The notes under the pieces are model-generated. The model worked only from the letters and a program-made list of their open reading frames with translations, searched no databases and had not been told where the DNA came from. This document shows positions 29,211-37,869 of a stretch of 64,000 bases of DNA, in pieces; positions within the stretch are counted from its first letter, which is position 1; every line of letters starts with the position of its first letter. Both the position numbers and the translations under genes were made by a program. Origin of the DNA: Ciceribacter lividus (GTDB lineage Bacteria > Pseudomonadota > Alphaproteobacteria > Rhizobiales > Rhizobiaceae); contig NZ_QPIX01000003.1 of NCBI RefSeq assembly GCF_003337715.1, positions 161,583-225,582 of the forward strand, read 5' to 3'.

Positions 29211-30919
29211 GAATTCTCCGAAACGGCGCGGACCGTCGTCTTGCGCAGGACTTCGTCGCGCGGGCCGAAGGCGACCATGCGTCCCTCGTTGAGCACGAGA
29301 ACATGGTCGACAGCGGCAAGCGCGCTCGGGCGGTGAGCGATGACGATCACCACCGAGCCCGCCTTGCGGGCGGCGATGATGGCATTGGTGAGGGCGGCTT
29401 CCCCTTCGGCGTCGAGGCTTGCATTCGGCTCGTCGAGAACGATCAGGAAAGGTGTGCGGTAGAGGGCGCGGGCAAGCCCTATGCGCTGGCGCTGGCCGGC
29501 CGACAGGATCGCGCCGCCGGCGCCGATGCGCGTGTCGTAGCCGTCGGGCAGAGAGAGGATCAGGCTGTGGGCGCCGGCCATCGTCGCCGCGTCGATGATC
29601 GCCTCCGCCTTCGCATCCGGAGAAAAACGGGCGATGTTCTCGGCAATCGTGCCGTCGAAAAGTTCGACGTCCTGCGGCAGATAGCCGACCGAGGAGCCGA
29701 GCGCTTCGGGATCCCATTGAGCGAGTTCGGCGCCGTCGAGGCGTACCGTTCCGCGGGCCGCCGGCCACACGCCGACGAGAACGCGCGCCAGCGTCGACTT
29801 GCCCGAGCCGCTCGGTCCGATGATCCCGAGCCCCTGGCCAGCCCTGAGTTCGAAGCCGATGTCGCGGACGATGATCGCGGTCGTGCCCGGCGCAACGATC
29901 GTAAGCGCGGCTGCGGTAATCGTCTGGCGCGGTGCGGGCAGGGCCATCGGCATGGTGCCGGCTTTCAGCTTTTCCAGAACGTCCTCGAGCCGGCGGCGGG
30001 CCTGCCGGGCGTTCACGAAGCCGCGCCACTGGCCGATCACCAGCTCGATCGGCGCGAGCGCCCGGGAGGTCAGGATGGAGGCGGCGATCATGGCGCCGGG
30101 CGAGGCGAGCTGGAGAATGGCAAGCCACGCACCGAGTGCCAGCACGCCTGACTGCAGGGCGAGGCGGAAGATCTTGGAGGCGGCGGAGAAGCCGCTGGTA
30201 ACGTCGCCGGCGCGTCGCTGTTTCTCGATGAAGTCGGCGTTGGTCGCATCCCAGCGGGCGGCATAGGCGTCTCGCATGCCCATCGCCTGCAGGACTTCGG
30301 CATTGCGCCGCCCGGCTTCGAGATAGTCGGCGCGTCTTGCAGCAAGCAGCGAGAGGAGCCGCATCGGCTCCCGCAGCCTCACCTCGCTGGTGAGCGTCAG
30401 TGCGATCAGCGCGACGGCACCCGCGACGGCGAGCCAGCCGAAATAGGGATGGAAGAGAAAGAGGATGACGAGATAGAGCGGCAGCCACGGCAGGTCGGCG
30501 ATCGCGATCGGGCCCTGGCCGCTCATGAAGCCGCGCAGCTGGTCCAGATCACGCAGGGGTTGTGGAACGGCTTCCTTTTTCGAAAGTCGAAGAGGCAGCT
30601 TCAGGACCGCGTCGAAGGCGGGCCTGCCGAGCTCCTCCTCGAGCCGCTGGCCGATCTGCGTCAGGATACGCGAACGGATGATCTCGAACAGCGCCTGGAA
30701 CAGGTAGAGCGTGACGGCGAGCAGCGAGAGCGCCACCAGCGTCGGCACGCTGCGGCTCGCCAGCACGCGATCGTAGACCTGCATCATGAAGAGCGGCCCG
30801 GTGAGCATCAGGATGTTGGTCACAGCGCTGAGGGCGACGATGCCGGCGAAGGCGGCTCGGGTTTGCCTCAAGGTCGCGGCTACCAGGGGGCGTCGCGTCT
30901 CTTGCAATGTGGCAGTCAA
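29207..30919 (-). CDS. Type I secretion ABC transporter (PrtD/HlyB-like)
   Basis: A 570-residue fused permease/ATPase exporting a protein across the inner membrane. The membrane domain begins near FAGIVALSAVTNILMLTGPL and ends near residue 300. The ATPase has Walker A GPSGSGKST, signature LSAGQRQRIGLARAL, Walker B FLIVLDEP and the H-loop VIAHRPSA. The likely start is TTG at 30919, well placed after GGGGG; longer in-frame extensions have no homology. There is no N-terminal C39 peptidase domain, so substrates should be RTX-type with uncleaved C-terminal signals. None is encoded adjacently. Confidence 0.9.
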   Translation of the reverse strand: MTATLQETRRPLVAATLRQTRAAFAGIVALSAVTNILMLTGPLFMMQVYDRVLASRSVPTLVALSLLAVTLYLFQALFEIIRSRILTQIGQRLEEELGRPAFDAVLKLPLRLSKKEAVPQPLRDLDQLRGFMSGQGPIAIADLPWLPLYLVILFLFHPYFGWLAVAGAVALIALTLTSEVRLREPMRLLSLLAARRADYLEAGRRNAEVLQAMGMRDAYAARWDATNADFIEKQRRAGDVTSGFSAASKIFRLALQSGVLALGAWLAILQLASPGAMIAASILTSRALAPIELVIGQWRGFVNARQARRRLEDVLEKLKAGTMPMALPAPRQTITAAALTIVAPGTTAIIVRDIGFELRAGQGLGIIGPSGSGKSTLARVLVGVWPAARGTVRLDGAELAQWDPEALGSSVGYLPQDVELFDGTIAENIARFSPDAKAEAIIDAATMAGAHSLILSLPDGYDTRIGAGGAILSAGQRQRIGLARALYRTPFLIVLDEPNASLDAEGEAALTNAIIAARKAGSVVIVIAHRPSALAAVDHVLVLNEGRMVAFGPRDEVLRKTTVRAVSENS

Positions 30920-31180
30920 TTCATCCCCCTGGCATTCTAGGAAATCGCGGACGTTCCCGCGGTCGGCTACGCCAAGCTTCAGCAGAATCTCGCGAAGATT
31001 GCAATGGCCGCCGGCCGTCTGGGCGGGGCGTGCCGCTCTCTTCCGCCATGCCGCCAAAATCGGGCGGAATTCAGATGAAGGGGCTTGTCGTGCGACCGTG
31101 CGCCGCCCGCTTTGCCGACGCCGCGGAAGCATGACCTGGGGCCGGTGGCTCGTTCCCCGCGCGGCTGTGTCTGGCCGTGC

Positions 31181-32104
31181 CTATTCGTGGGACCGGCCCA
31201 TGACGACCGCGCCGATGATCAGCGCCGCCCCGGCGAGCATCAGTCCCGTCGGGACCTCGTGGAGCCAGACATAGGCGCCGATGAGCCCGAAGATGGGTAC
31301 GAGGGTGAGCCACAAACCTGCGGCCGCCGGCGAGAGATACCGCAGGCCGATGAGGTAGAGCCAGAAGGCCAACGCATACTGGATGACGCCCGAGAACGCC
31401 GCATAGGCGAGCATTCCGGGTGAAAGCGAGGCGATTGTCCCGTGTTCGAGGCCAAGGGTTTGCACGATCAGGAAAACGCTGACGGCAAAGACGAGGCCGA
31501 CGATCTGTTGGGCCGAGGCGAGGGTGGCTGCGGGAAAGTCTCCGGTTACCTTCGACGACAGCACGACGTAACTCGCGGCAAACAGTGTCGCGAGCACGAT
31601 CAGGCCGTCGCCGACCGAGCTTGCCTGTCCGCGTTCCAGCAGTGCTTCTCCGGATACCATCAGAAGGCCGAGGACGGCGATTCCGATGCAGGTGATGAGC
31701 CCGAGTGGCGGCCGCTGGCGCAGAAGCAGCCACGCCACCAGCACGATCAGCACCGGTTCGGACGCACTGATCACGGAAGCGCTGTTGGCGGAGGTGAGGG
31801 AAAGGCCGACCAGGCCGATCGTATAGGTCAGTCCCGGTTCGAGGATGCCGATCAACGCGGCGCGACCGATCCCGCTTGCACGATATCGCCAAGGCGTGTT
31901 CGGAATGGCGAGGAGCAGAAGTGCGGCGACGCTGGCGGTCAGCTGAATGACCAGCAGCGCACTTGACGATATCGTGTCGAGAAGGTCGCGGGACATGACG
32001 GTCGCAAAACCCCAGCAGGCAGCCGACCCGATCATCGCGGAAACGGCGATCCAGCGGCGCTTGCCCGGAGCCGGCGCAAGCGGGGTTGCAAGCGTCTCGC
32101 TCAT
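31181..32104 (-). CDS. EamA/DMT family transporter
   Basis: A 307-residue inner-membrane protein with about ten helices in two EamA repeats, the first near AVSAMIGSAACWGFATVMSR and the second near VGDGLIVLATLFAASYVVLS. Members export amino acids or small metabolites and drugs. Its ATG overlaps the stop of the MarR-type regulator by 4 nt, so it is probably that regulator's target. Substrate unknown. Confidence 0.85.
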   Translation of the reverse strand: MSETLATPLAPAPGKRRWIAVSAMIGSAACWGFATVMSRDLLDTISSSALLVIQLTASVAALLLLAIPNTPWRYRASGIGRAALIGILEPGLTYTIGLVGLSLTSANSASVISASEPVLIVLVAWLLLRQRPPLGLITCIGIAVLGLLMVSGEALLERGQASSVGDGLIVLATLFAASYVVLSSKVTGDFPAATLASAQQIVGLVFAVSVFLIVQTLGLEHGTIASLSPGMLAYAAFSGVIQYALAFWLYLIGLRYLSPAAAGLWLTLVPIFGLIGAYVWLHEVPTGLMLAGAALIIGAVVMGRSHE

Positions 32105-32613
32105 CCGAACAGTTCCTCCCATCGTTCCTCGACTGGGCAGTGCTGCGGCACGCAGGTGTCCTCGTCGCACATCCGGCAATAGCGGTAGCCGTGTTCCTTC
32201 TTCGTCAGCAGGCCGCGCAGCATCTTGTCGAGGCAGCGGCCGAGAACGTCGGCCTCGGCGTCGGAAAGATGGGCGAGCGCCCGCTCGAGCACGCGGTCCC
32301 GTTGCCGCAATGCGACGAGCCGGCGTTTGGCTCCTTCCCGCGTGAGACGGAGCACCACGGTCCGGGAATCCTGGCCCACCTCGCGCCGGACGAGCTCTTC
32401 CTTCTGCAGCCGGTCGACGAGGCGTACGGCGCCGCTGTGGGTGAGGCGCAACGCCCTCGCCAGTTCGCCGATCTGAACGCCCGGATGAGCGCCGAGCATA
32501 ATCAGCGCCGCCGCCGTCTCGCCCGTGGTTCGAAGAGCCTCGTCGACTGCCTCGCGCATGTCGTCCGCGAGGACCATAGCCAGTGCGCCGAGCATGTTTG
32601 ATGTCTTTGTCAT
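32101..32613 (-). CDS. MarR-type transcriptional regulator with C-terminal Cys4 motif
   Basis: A 170-residue winged-helix regulator. The helix-turn-helix is PGVQIGELARALRLTHSGAVRLVDRL (in two parts, about residues 44-69) and the wing contains QDSRTVVLRLT. It ends with four cysteines (146, 149, 154, 159) in YCRMCDEDTCVPQHCPVEER, absent from ordinary MarR proteins, which suggests metal or redox sensing. ATG at 32613 has a weak site; a second in-frame ATG at 32595 is possible. It is the first gene of an operon with the EamA transporter. Confidence 0.82.
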   Translation of the reverse strand: MTKTSNMLGALAMVLADDMREAVDEALRTTGETAAALIMLGAHPGVQIGELARALRLTHSGAVRLVDRLQKEELVRREVGQDSRTVVLRLTREGAKRRLVALRQRDRVLERALAHLSDAEADVLGRCLDKMLRGLLTKKEHGYRYCRMCDEDTCVPQHCPVEERWEELFG

Positions 32614-32619
32614 CTGCTC

Positions 32620-32641
32620 ATGATAAGTATGTTGCGATCAT
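32620..32641. promoter_or_regulatory. Possible operator of the MarR/EamA operon
   Basis: ATGAT (32620-32624) and ATCAT (32637-32641) form an inverted repeat just upstream of the regulator start, in a locally AT-rich segment. Autoregulation is usual for MarR proteins; that this is the bound site is inference. Confidence 0.3.
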
Positions 32642-32812
32642 ATATCAAGCGCTCTCCGATGGTGCGGCGAGGAATTGCCGTGTCTGTCGATTTATGGCGC
32701 TTGAACGCCATTTCACTGCGCGCATTGCAGGCATTTCATGAAACTACTACTTGACGTTTAAAATTATATGAGCAAGTCATTTATATGCATAGGGGCTTCT
32801 TGGGGGAATGAT

Positions 32813-33916
32813 ATGCTGATCGACCTGGAAACATACTCTCGAACACTGTCTTTGCACGAACTGCTCGAACATGCTGAAAGGCACGAGCCGGGCACAAGCT
32901 TCGGTGCCGACATTGACGCTGCCAATGCCGAATTGCTCGACCCGCTGAAACGCCGTGAAGACCGCTGCGCGGCCTTCCTGAATTGGGCGTCGCGCCACCA
33001 GCCATGTCTCTTCGGCAGGCTTGGTGCACGCGGCATGCAGGGGATTGGCATCGATGTTTGCTGGATTGACGAGGCCGAGATCGCCTGCGGTGACGACCAT
33101 GTCCGCGACAAGATCCAGCGGGCGAGGCGGGCCTGGAAGGAAAATGCTGCCGAGGGGATGGCGCACGGCTTTCTGATTATGTTCAACGGCCCGCGTCTCG
33201 CATTCTTGAAACCGGGCCCGTCACTGCTGGCGATCTGCGAGCGGATCGCCAATCTCTATCTCGTCGAGCATGCCCCAATTGAACGGGATGTGATCTACAC
33301 GGAATCCCTGCCGCTGCGTGATGGAGGCGTCGCTCTCTTCAAGGCCGGCATCAATATCTTCTACCCGTCGGCCCATCGTACCCGCAACCATGATCGGCGA
33401 ATCCCCGGTGGGCTGATGATCTCGGTCAACAGCCCCGGGCATTGGGCGAATTCTCTGGTGAAACGTGGACTTTCCGGGTCGCTGACAGAGGCGATCGACA
33501 AGGTCATGGAGACTGCCGTCCGGTCGATCGGCAATGGCGGTATCGGTCATGACGCTATGCCAAGCTGCAGCTGGCACAATCGCGAAGACGATCCTCGCGC
33601 GCTGGAAAGACGGCGGAGGCTACCGAAACTGCCTCGCTACGTGCCCGACGACTATTCGCAGCGTGTCTACGGGGCTCTCTATCACACCGACGTGCTGGTT
33701 CCGACGGAAGTCACACTCGACGGAACGATTGATCCCGACGTTTCCGCCTGCGAACACTGGCTGCACCTCATCCTCGACTACATTTCAGAAGCGGAATGCG
33801 CGCCGGGTCACGTGAACTATGCGCTCTTTCACGGACATCCGATTCCCGAGGAGGCGATGTTTCACAATCCCTGGCCACCGCGGCGTGCCGTGAACGCCCC
33901 TCTGGCGGACTATTGA
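32813..33916 (+). CDS. Hypothetical protein, unrecognised
   Basis: A 367-residue cytoplasmic protein (no signal peptide or membrane helix). Visible blocks are FLNWASRHQPCLFGRLGARG near residue 55, HGFLIMFNGPRLAFLKPGPS near residue 118, GGLMISVNSPGHWANSL near residue 203, and an H/C/W-rich C-terminal half (PSCSWHNREDDP, HGHPIPEEAMFHNPWPP). The PC..GAR and MF.GP blocks faintly recall the YqcI/YcgG family, but I would not assign it. ATG at 32813 has TGGGGGAATGAT; an ATG at 32768 would add 15 residues without a ribosome site. The upstream region is AT-rich for this genome. Confidence 0.6.
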   Translation: MLIDLETYSRTLSLHELLEHAERHEPGTSFGADIDAANAELLDPLKRREDRCAAFLNWASRHQPCLFGRLGARGMQGIGIDVCWIDEAEIACGDDHVRDKIQRARRAWKENAAEGMAHGFLIMFNGPRLAFLKPGPSLLAICERIANLYLVEHAPIERDVIYTESLPLRDGGVALFKAGINIFYPSAHRTRNHDRRIPGGLMISVNSPGHWANSLVKRGLSGSLTEAIDKVMETAVRSIGNGGIGHDAMPSCSWHNREDDPRALERRRRLPKLPRYVPDDYSQRVYGALYHTDVLVPTEVTLDGTIDPDVSACEHWLHLILDYISEAECAPGHVNYALFHGHPIPEEAMFHNPWPPRRAVNAPLADY

Positions 33917-33950
33917 GTCCGGGTGCGCCGCTGACTGCGCGTGCCGGTGT

Positions 33951-34208
33951 TCATGAAGCCGCTGCGCGGGCGCGGGCGGCATCGAGCACGGCACGCACCT
34001 CGTCGGCCATCACCGCCTCCCGGGCATAGCCGGCGGACGGGGTGAGCCCCGGGTCTTCCGCGCCGTCGAGCGGCATGTCGTCCTGCTCGAGATAGCGGAT
34101 GATTTGCGCGCCTGCCGGCTCCTTCATCAACAGGGAAAGGATAGTGACCAGAAGCTCGCGATGGGCGTTCAGACGCCCTTCGATATCCTGACGTGTCAGT
34201 TCTTTCAT
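33951..34208 (-). CDS. Small hypothetical protein
   Basis: An 85-residue acidic helical protein (MKELTRQDIEGRLNAHRELL onward) with a DGAEDPGLTPSAGYAREAV segment. No family is recognised. The ribosome site is weak; a TTG 17 codons upstream is an alternative start. It is convergent with the 33-kb hypothetical gene and divergent from the lipoprotein gene. Confidence 0.5.
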   Translation of the reverse strand: MKELTRQDIEGRLNAHRELLVTILSLLMKEPAGAQIIRYLEQDDMPLDGAEDPGLTPSAGYAREAVMADEVRAVLDAARARAAAS

Positions 34209-34305
34209 GGGTCTTGCGGTCTCCCACACCAATTCGTTGCTTTGCCGCAGAAGGAACAAATTGCGGGGGCAATGATTTCACGTGTTGAACGGAGTATCAA
34301 CGACC

Positions 34306-34506
34306 ATGAAGAAGACGATTGTTCTTGCCTTCGGACTTATATTCCTCGCCGCCTGCAGCGACGAGAGCAAAAAGTCGACGACGACCGAACAGGCGCCTGC
34401 GACCCAGCAGACGGCTCCGGCCGCCCCGGCCGACCAAACCACCACTCCGCCGCCATCGACCGGCACTGAAGGCCAAACCCAGGGTCAGCAGACGCCGAGC
34501 AATTAA
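34306..34506 (+). CDS. Small lipoprotein
   Basis: A 66-residue precursor with a lipoprotein signal: basic MKK, hydrophobic core, and lipobox FLAAC with Cys17 as the lipidated residue. The mature 50 residues are low complexity (Thr, Pro, Gln, Ala), probably unstructured in the periplasm. A GGAG lies 11 nt before the ATG. Function unknown. Confidence 0.68.
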   Translation: MKKTIVLAFGLIFLAACSDESKKSTTTEQAPATQQTAPAAPADQTTTPPPSTGTEGQTQGQQTPSN

Positions 34507-34536
34507 TGTCCTTCTTGCTTGTTGAAAAGACTGCCC

Positions 34537-34562
34537 CCCGTCGCCTGCATCAGGGCGACGGG
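34537..34562. terminator. Hairpin between convergent genes
   Basis: A 9-bp stem CCCGTCGCC/GGCGACGGG with an 8-nt loop lies between the lipoprotein gene and the convergent LigD-like gene. It has no T run on the plus side and only a short CTTTTC on the minus side. Confidence 0.5.
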
Positions 34563-34613
34563 AACGTGTAGAAGGGGGGATCACGTGCCCCGGTGCACTT
34601 CCTGGAAAGGCTA

Positions 34614-35678
34614 TCAGTAGCTGAGGACGGCTTGTGCGGCCCGGAAATCCTTCCATGGATCGGCAGCAAGCTGAGCCAGTCGGCTACCGATATTTGCGAT
34701 GGTGAAATGTGCCGGGCCGATCGTGGCTGTCAGTTCCTCCCAGGTGAGCGGCATGGAGACCGGTGCGCCTTCACGGGCGCGAGGAGAGTAGGGCGCGACT
34801 GCGGTAGCGCCGCGACCGTTGCGCAGATAGTCGACGAGGATCTTGCCCTTGCGCTTTGCCTTCGACACGGTCGCGACGTAACGGTCCGGCGAGTCCGACG
34901 CCATGGCATCGGCGATCGCCTTCATCGCTGCCTTCACCGCGGGCCATTCGGTCTTCGGCTTCAGCGGCGCGACGACGTGCAGGCCCTTGCCGCCGGTAGT
35001 CTTGACGAAACCGGTGAGTCCCATGTCCGCAAGCCTGCCGCGCACCTCCTGCGCCGCTTCGATCACGCTTTCCCATGAGACATCCGGTCCCGGATCGAGG
35101 TCCATGTTGACCATGTCGGGTTTCTCCCAGGCGTCGAGCGTCGATCCCCAGGGATGGATTTCCAGCACGCCGCCCTGCACCAGCCCGAACAGGCCGTCGA
35201 GATCGTCGATTGCGACGTAGTGTTCGTCGCCGCGTTCCTTGGGATCGTCGACTTGCCTGATCGCCTTGCTCATGCCCCGCCAGGCGTGTTTCTGAAAGAA
35301 GCAGGCCCCGGAAATACCCTCCGGACAGCGGAGCAGTGCCAGCGGCCGGTGGACAATGAAGGGCGCCACCAGCGGCCAGACTTTGAGATAATAATCGGCG
35401 AGCTTCGCCTTGGTGATGCCGGCCTCCGGCCAGTAGATGCGGTCGGCATGGGTGAGTGCCACGCTGCACTTCGGCGGCATGTCTTTCGCGTTCTCGGCTG
35501 TCGTTTCCTGCACCACTTCGCGCGTCGCCTTGTTTTCCCGCGGACCGCGGACGGCAGCATGCCGCAGATGGGCGCCCGCCGTCCAGCCGCGGCATTCGAT
35601 CTCCGTCACGAGTCCGGGCCGCAAGAAGGCGACATCGCAGTGCTTCATGACCTGAAAACTGATCGCCGACGCTGCCAA
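34614..35678 (-). CDS. LigD-like protein: OB-fold tail plus polymerase domain, ligase core absent
   Basis: A 354-residue protein. Residues about 10-55 (VAFLRPGLVTEIECRGWTAG and RGPRENKATREVV) match the last part of the OB-fold of an ATP-dependent DNA ligase of the LigD type. Residues about 70-354 are a full LigD primase/polymerase domain with the metal site NMDLDPGPDVSW and the TTGGKGLHVVAPL and GKILVDYLRNGRGATAVAPY segments. The adenylation domain (catalytic Lys) and the phosphoesterase domain are missing. TTG at 35678 has an excellent GGAGGA site 6 nt away, so the short form is probably made. It would extend or fill ends in non-homologous end joining. No ku gene lies nearby. Confidence 0.8.
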   Translation of the reverse strand: MAASAISFQVMKHCDVAFLRPGLVTEIECRGWTAGAHLRHAAVRGPRENKATREVVQETTAENAKDMPPKCSVALTHADRIYWPEAGITKAKLADYYLKVWPLVAPFIVHRPLALLRCPEGISGACFFQKHAWRGMSKAIRQVDDPKERGDEHYVAIDDLDGLFGLVQGGVLEIHPWGSTLDAWEKPDMVNMDLDPGPDVSWESVIEAAQEVRGRLADMGLTGFVKTTGGKGLHVVAPLKPKTEWPAVKAAMKAIADAMASDSPDRYVATVSKAKRKGKILVDYLRNGRGATAVAPYSPRAREGAPVSMPLTWEELTATIGPAHFTIANIGSRLAQLAADPWKDFRAAQAVLSY

Positions 35679-36088
35679 GACAAATCCTCCGTCTCGATAG
35701 GGGCGAAATGCGGGCTTGCCGCATTTGTTCCTGCCAGCGCGGTATCCGCGCGGGTCGACATGCTCGCGAAGTGCCCGGTTTCTGCCCGGTCGAAGCCGCG
35801 GAAGGATTTCGTTAACCTTCGGGCAACCAATTAACCATAAAGATTGGTCGATACGTCGGAATGGGATTCCGCTGCTCGTGAATCCCTTCGAGGCATGACG
35901 CCAGCCCGTCGTACCGGTCTCAGTCCGGTATGTTTTTTCATTGAAGCAGTTCAGGGGACAGTCTTCGGTGGGCGCCGGGCGAAAGCCCGCTCTTCCTTGA
36001 CGTGGCGTGAGTCCGCAGACACTCGAGACATCCCGGGACCATTTCAGTCCGTCCGGTCGCATGCCGGACATGAACGAGGAATATTGTC
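35679..36088. promoter_or_regulatory. 410-bp intergenic, presumed promoter region of the che operon
   Basis: No gene is seen. The divergent LigD-like and icpA genes both need promoters here. TTAACC (35812-35817) and TTAACCAT (35831-35838) occur 13 bp apart in the plus orientation; TTAACCAT matches the half-site described for CtrA-type regulators in rhizobia. No clear -35/-10 pair was found. Confidence 0.4.
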
Positions 36089-37732
36089 TTGGCGCAGGTT
36101 TCGCCGGCAGATCGGACAGCGGGAGCGCAGGGCGGCAGCCTGCGCGACAGGTTGCGCTTTGCCGGGCTCGAACAGGCGGACTGCGAGCAGCTGAGGCGGC
36201 ATCGTCCGCTGCTCGACGAAAGTATGAAGAAGGGGCTTCGCGACGTCTTCCAGCGTTACCAGACGTTTCCGGATGCGGCCCGGAATTTCACGAGCGAGCG
36301 GCAGCTCGAACGCCTGCACGATCTTCTCGCCTCCCACTGGGATGTTCTGACGGACGCCCGCTTCGACGGCCTTTATGCGGAGCGCGTCAAGGTTCTCTCT
36401 GACAGCGAAAGCAAGATGGGGCTTGATCCCCGTTGGCATGTCGCCGGCCACGCCGTCGTGCTCGAACACCTGATCGGCGGCGTTCTCGAGGAGATCGCAG
36501 GCTCGGGCTTCATGCCGTCCGGACGCAAGCGCGCCCGTGAACTCGCCGAACTCGTCGACGTGCTGGTGCGTGTCGTCATGGTCGATGTCGAGATCGCCGT
36601 CTCGTTGCGCTTCAACGAACTGCGGCTTCGTCATCACCGCGAGCTCACCGAACTGCGCGACCGCGAACGCTCGGATGTCGACACGATCTTCGGTCCGACG
36701 ATCCGCGCCTTCGCCGATCGGGATCTCGACCAGCGCGTTACCGGTGAGGTGCCGGAGGCGTATGCGGACCTGGCCCGCGATCTCAACGCAGCGCTCGAAC
36801 AGGTGCAGGTAGCACTGATCGCCTCCGACGAGAGGGCGCGGTCCGCCGAGACCGCCCTTGCTAGCGTCGTGTCGGCCTCGTCCGAGTTCGCCGGACGGGC
36901 AGGTCAGCATTCGGGCGATCTGCAGGAGGCCGCCGCCGCGCTGCAGGCCCTGCTGAGCGAAGCGCGTACCACGGCCGAGCAGACGAGGGCTGCAGAGACG
37001 GCGGTTGCCGCGGCCCGTCGTTCCGTCGAGGGCAGCGGCGAAGTCGCAGGACGTGCCATTGCGGCCATGGCGGACATCGAGACCTCGGCCGAACAGATCG
37101 GCCGCATCATCGGCGCGATCGACGAGATCGCCTTTCAGACCAACCTTCTCGCCCTCAATGCCGGAATAGAGGCGGCGCGCGCCGGTGACAGCGGACGCGG
37201 CTTTGCCGTCGTTGCCCAGGAGGTCCGTGCGCTTGCGCAGCGCTCGGCCGACGCCGCCCGCGAGATCAAGACGCTGGTCGCCACCACCAAGGCGCAGGTC
37301 AATGCGGGCGTAAAGATCGTCGCCCATACGCAGGACGCCATCGGCAGCATTGCAGGCGAAGTCGGCGGGATCAGCGAAACGGTCGGGGAGATCGCTCGCC
37401 GGTCGACGGCTCAGGCGGACGGTCTTCACGGTCTTGCCGGAGACGTCTCCGGTCTCGTCGGCGAGGTGAACGCCAGCGCCGCGCTCGCCCGTCGTTCGAG
37501 CGAAAGCGCGGATGATCTGCACAACCTGATCGTGGAGCTCGGTCGGACGGTTCGTGAGTTCCACTACGAGCGCCGGCGTAGGAGCTCCGCGGTCGTTTCG
37601 GACGATCGGCGCCAGTCGGCCGGCGTCGTTTCGGCGGGTCGTCTGCCCGCCGCGGCGAACATGGACATCGAGGAGACTGAGGGTGCATTCGGGCTCGATG
37701 TCCCGATGCAGATCGGCGGCTGGGGAGGTTGA
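36089..37732 (+). CDS. icpA: Cytoplasmic globin-coupled chemoreceptor
   Basis: A 547-residue soluble methyl-accepting chemotaxis protein with no membrane helix. Residues about 20-180 form a protoglobin-type sensor ([36 protein letters not shown]), followed by coiled coil and the signalling hairpin at about 345-400 ([20 protein letters not shown]). At the position where globin-coupled sensors carry the heme-binding His, this protein has Glu107 (SDSESKMGL). The start is TTG after GAACGAGGA. It is the first gene of the che operon, as in rhizobia, where IcpA/McpE acts as an internal receptor. Confidence 0.9.
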   Translation: MAQVSPADRTAGAQGGSLRDRLRFAGLEQADCEQLRRHRPLLDESMKKGLRDVFQRYQTFPDAARNFTSERQLERLHDLLASHWDVLTDARFDGLYAERVKVLSDSESKMGLDPRWHVAGHAVVLEHLIGGVLEEIAGSGFMPSGRKRARELAELVDVLVRVVMVDVEIAVSLRFNELRLRHHRELTELRDRERSDVDTIFGPTIRAFADRDLDQRVTGEVPEAYADLARDLNAALEQVQVALIASDERARSAETALASVVSASSEFAGRAGQHSGDLQEAAAALQALLSEARTTAEQTRAAETAVAAARRSVEGSGEVAGRAIAAMADIETSAEQIGRIIGAIDEIAFQTNLLALNAGIEAARAGDSGRGFAVVAQEVRALAQRSADAAREIKTLVATTKAQVNAGVKIVAHTQDAIGSIAGEVGGISETVGEIARRSTAQADGLHGLAGDVSGLVGEVNASAALARRSSESADDLHNLIVELGRTVREFHYERRRRSSAVVSDDRRQSAGVVSAGRLPAAANMDIEETEGAFGLDVPMQIGGWGG

Positions 37733-37869
37733 GGGGATTGTTTACCACCTTCCATTACACAAGGGGAATTCGGACGGGCGAAAGGGCCCGCGGGGTGCCG
37801 TTTCCGGCTTCCGCGAGCGGGCTTCCCAGGCGGGACATCGACCTCTCCGAAACACGAGGAAAGAACTGA

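Noticed and set aside
29211..30488. Extension of the HlyD-type protein far upstream in the same frame
   Set aside because: This part overlaps the ABC transporter in another frame; the conserved HlyD N-terminus and a 4-nt stop/start overlap fix the start at 29210.
35679..36071. N-terminal extension of the LigD-like frame to 36071
   Set aside because: No similarity to LigD or other proteins and no ribosome site; the TTG at 35678 with GGAGGA is a far better start.
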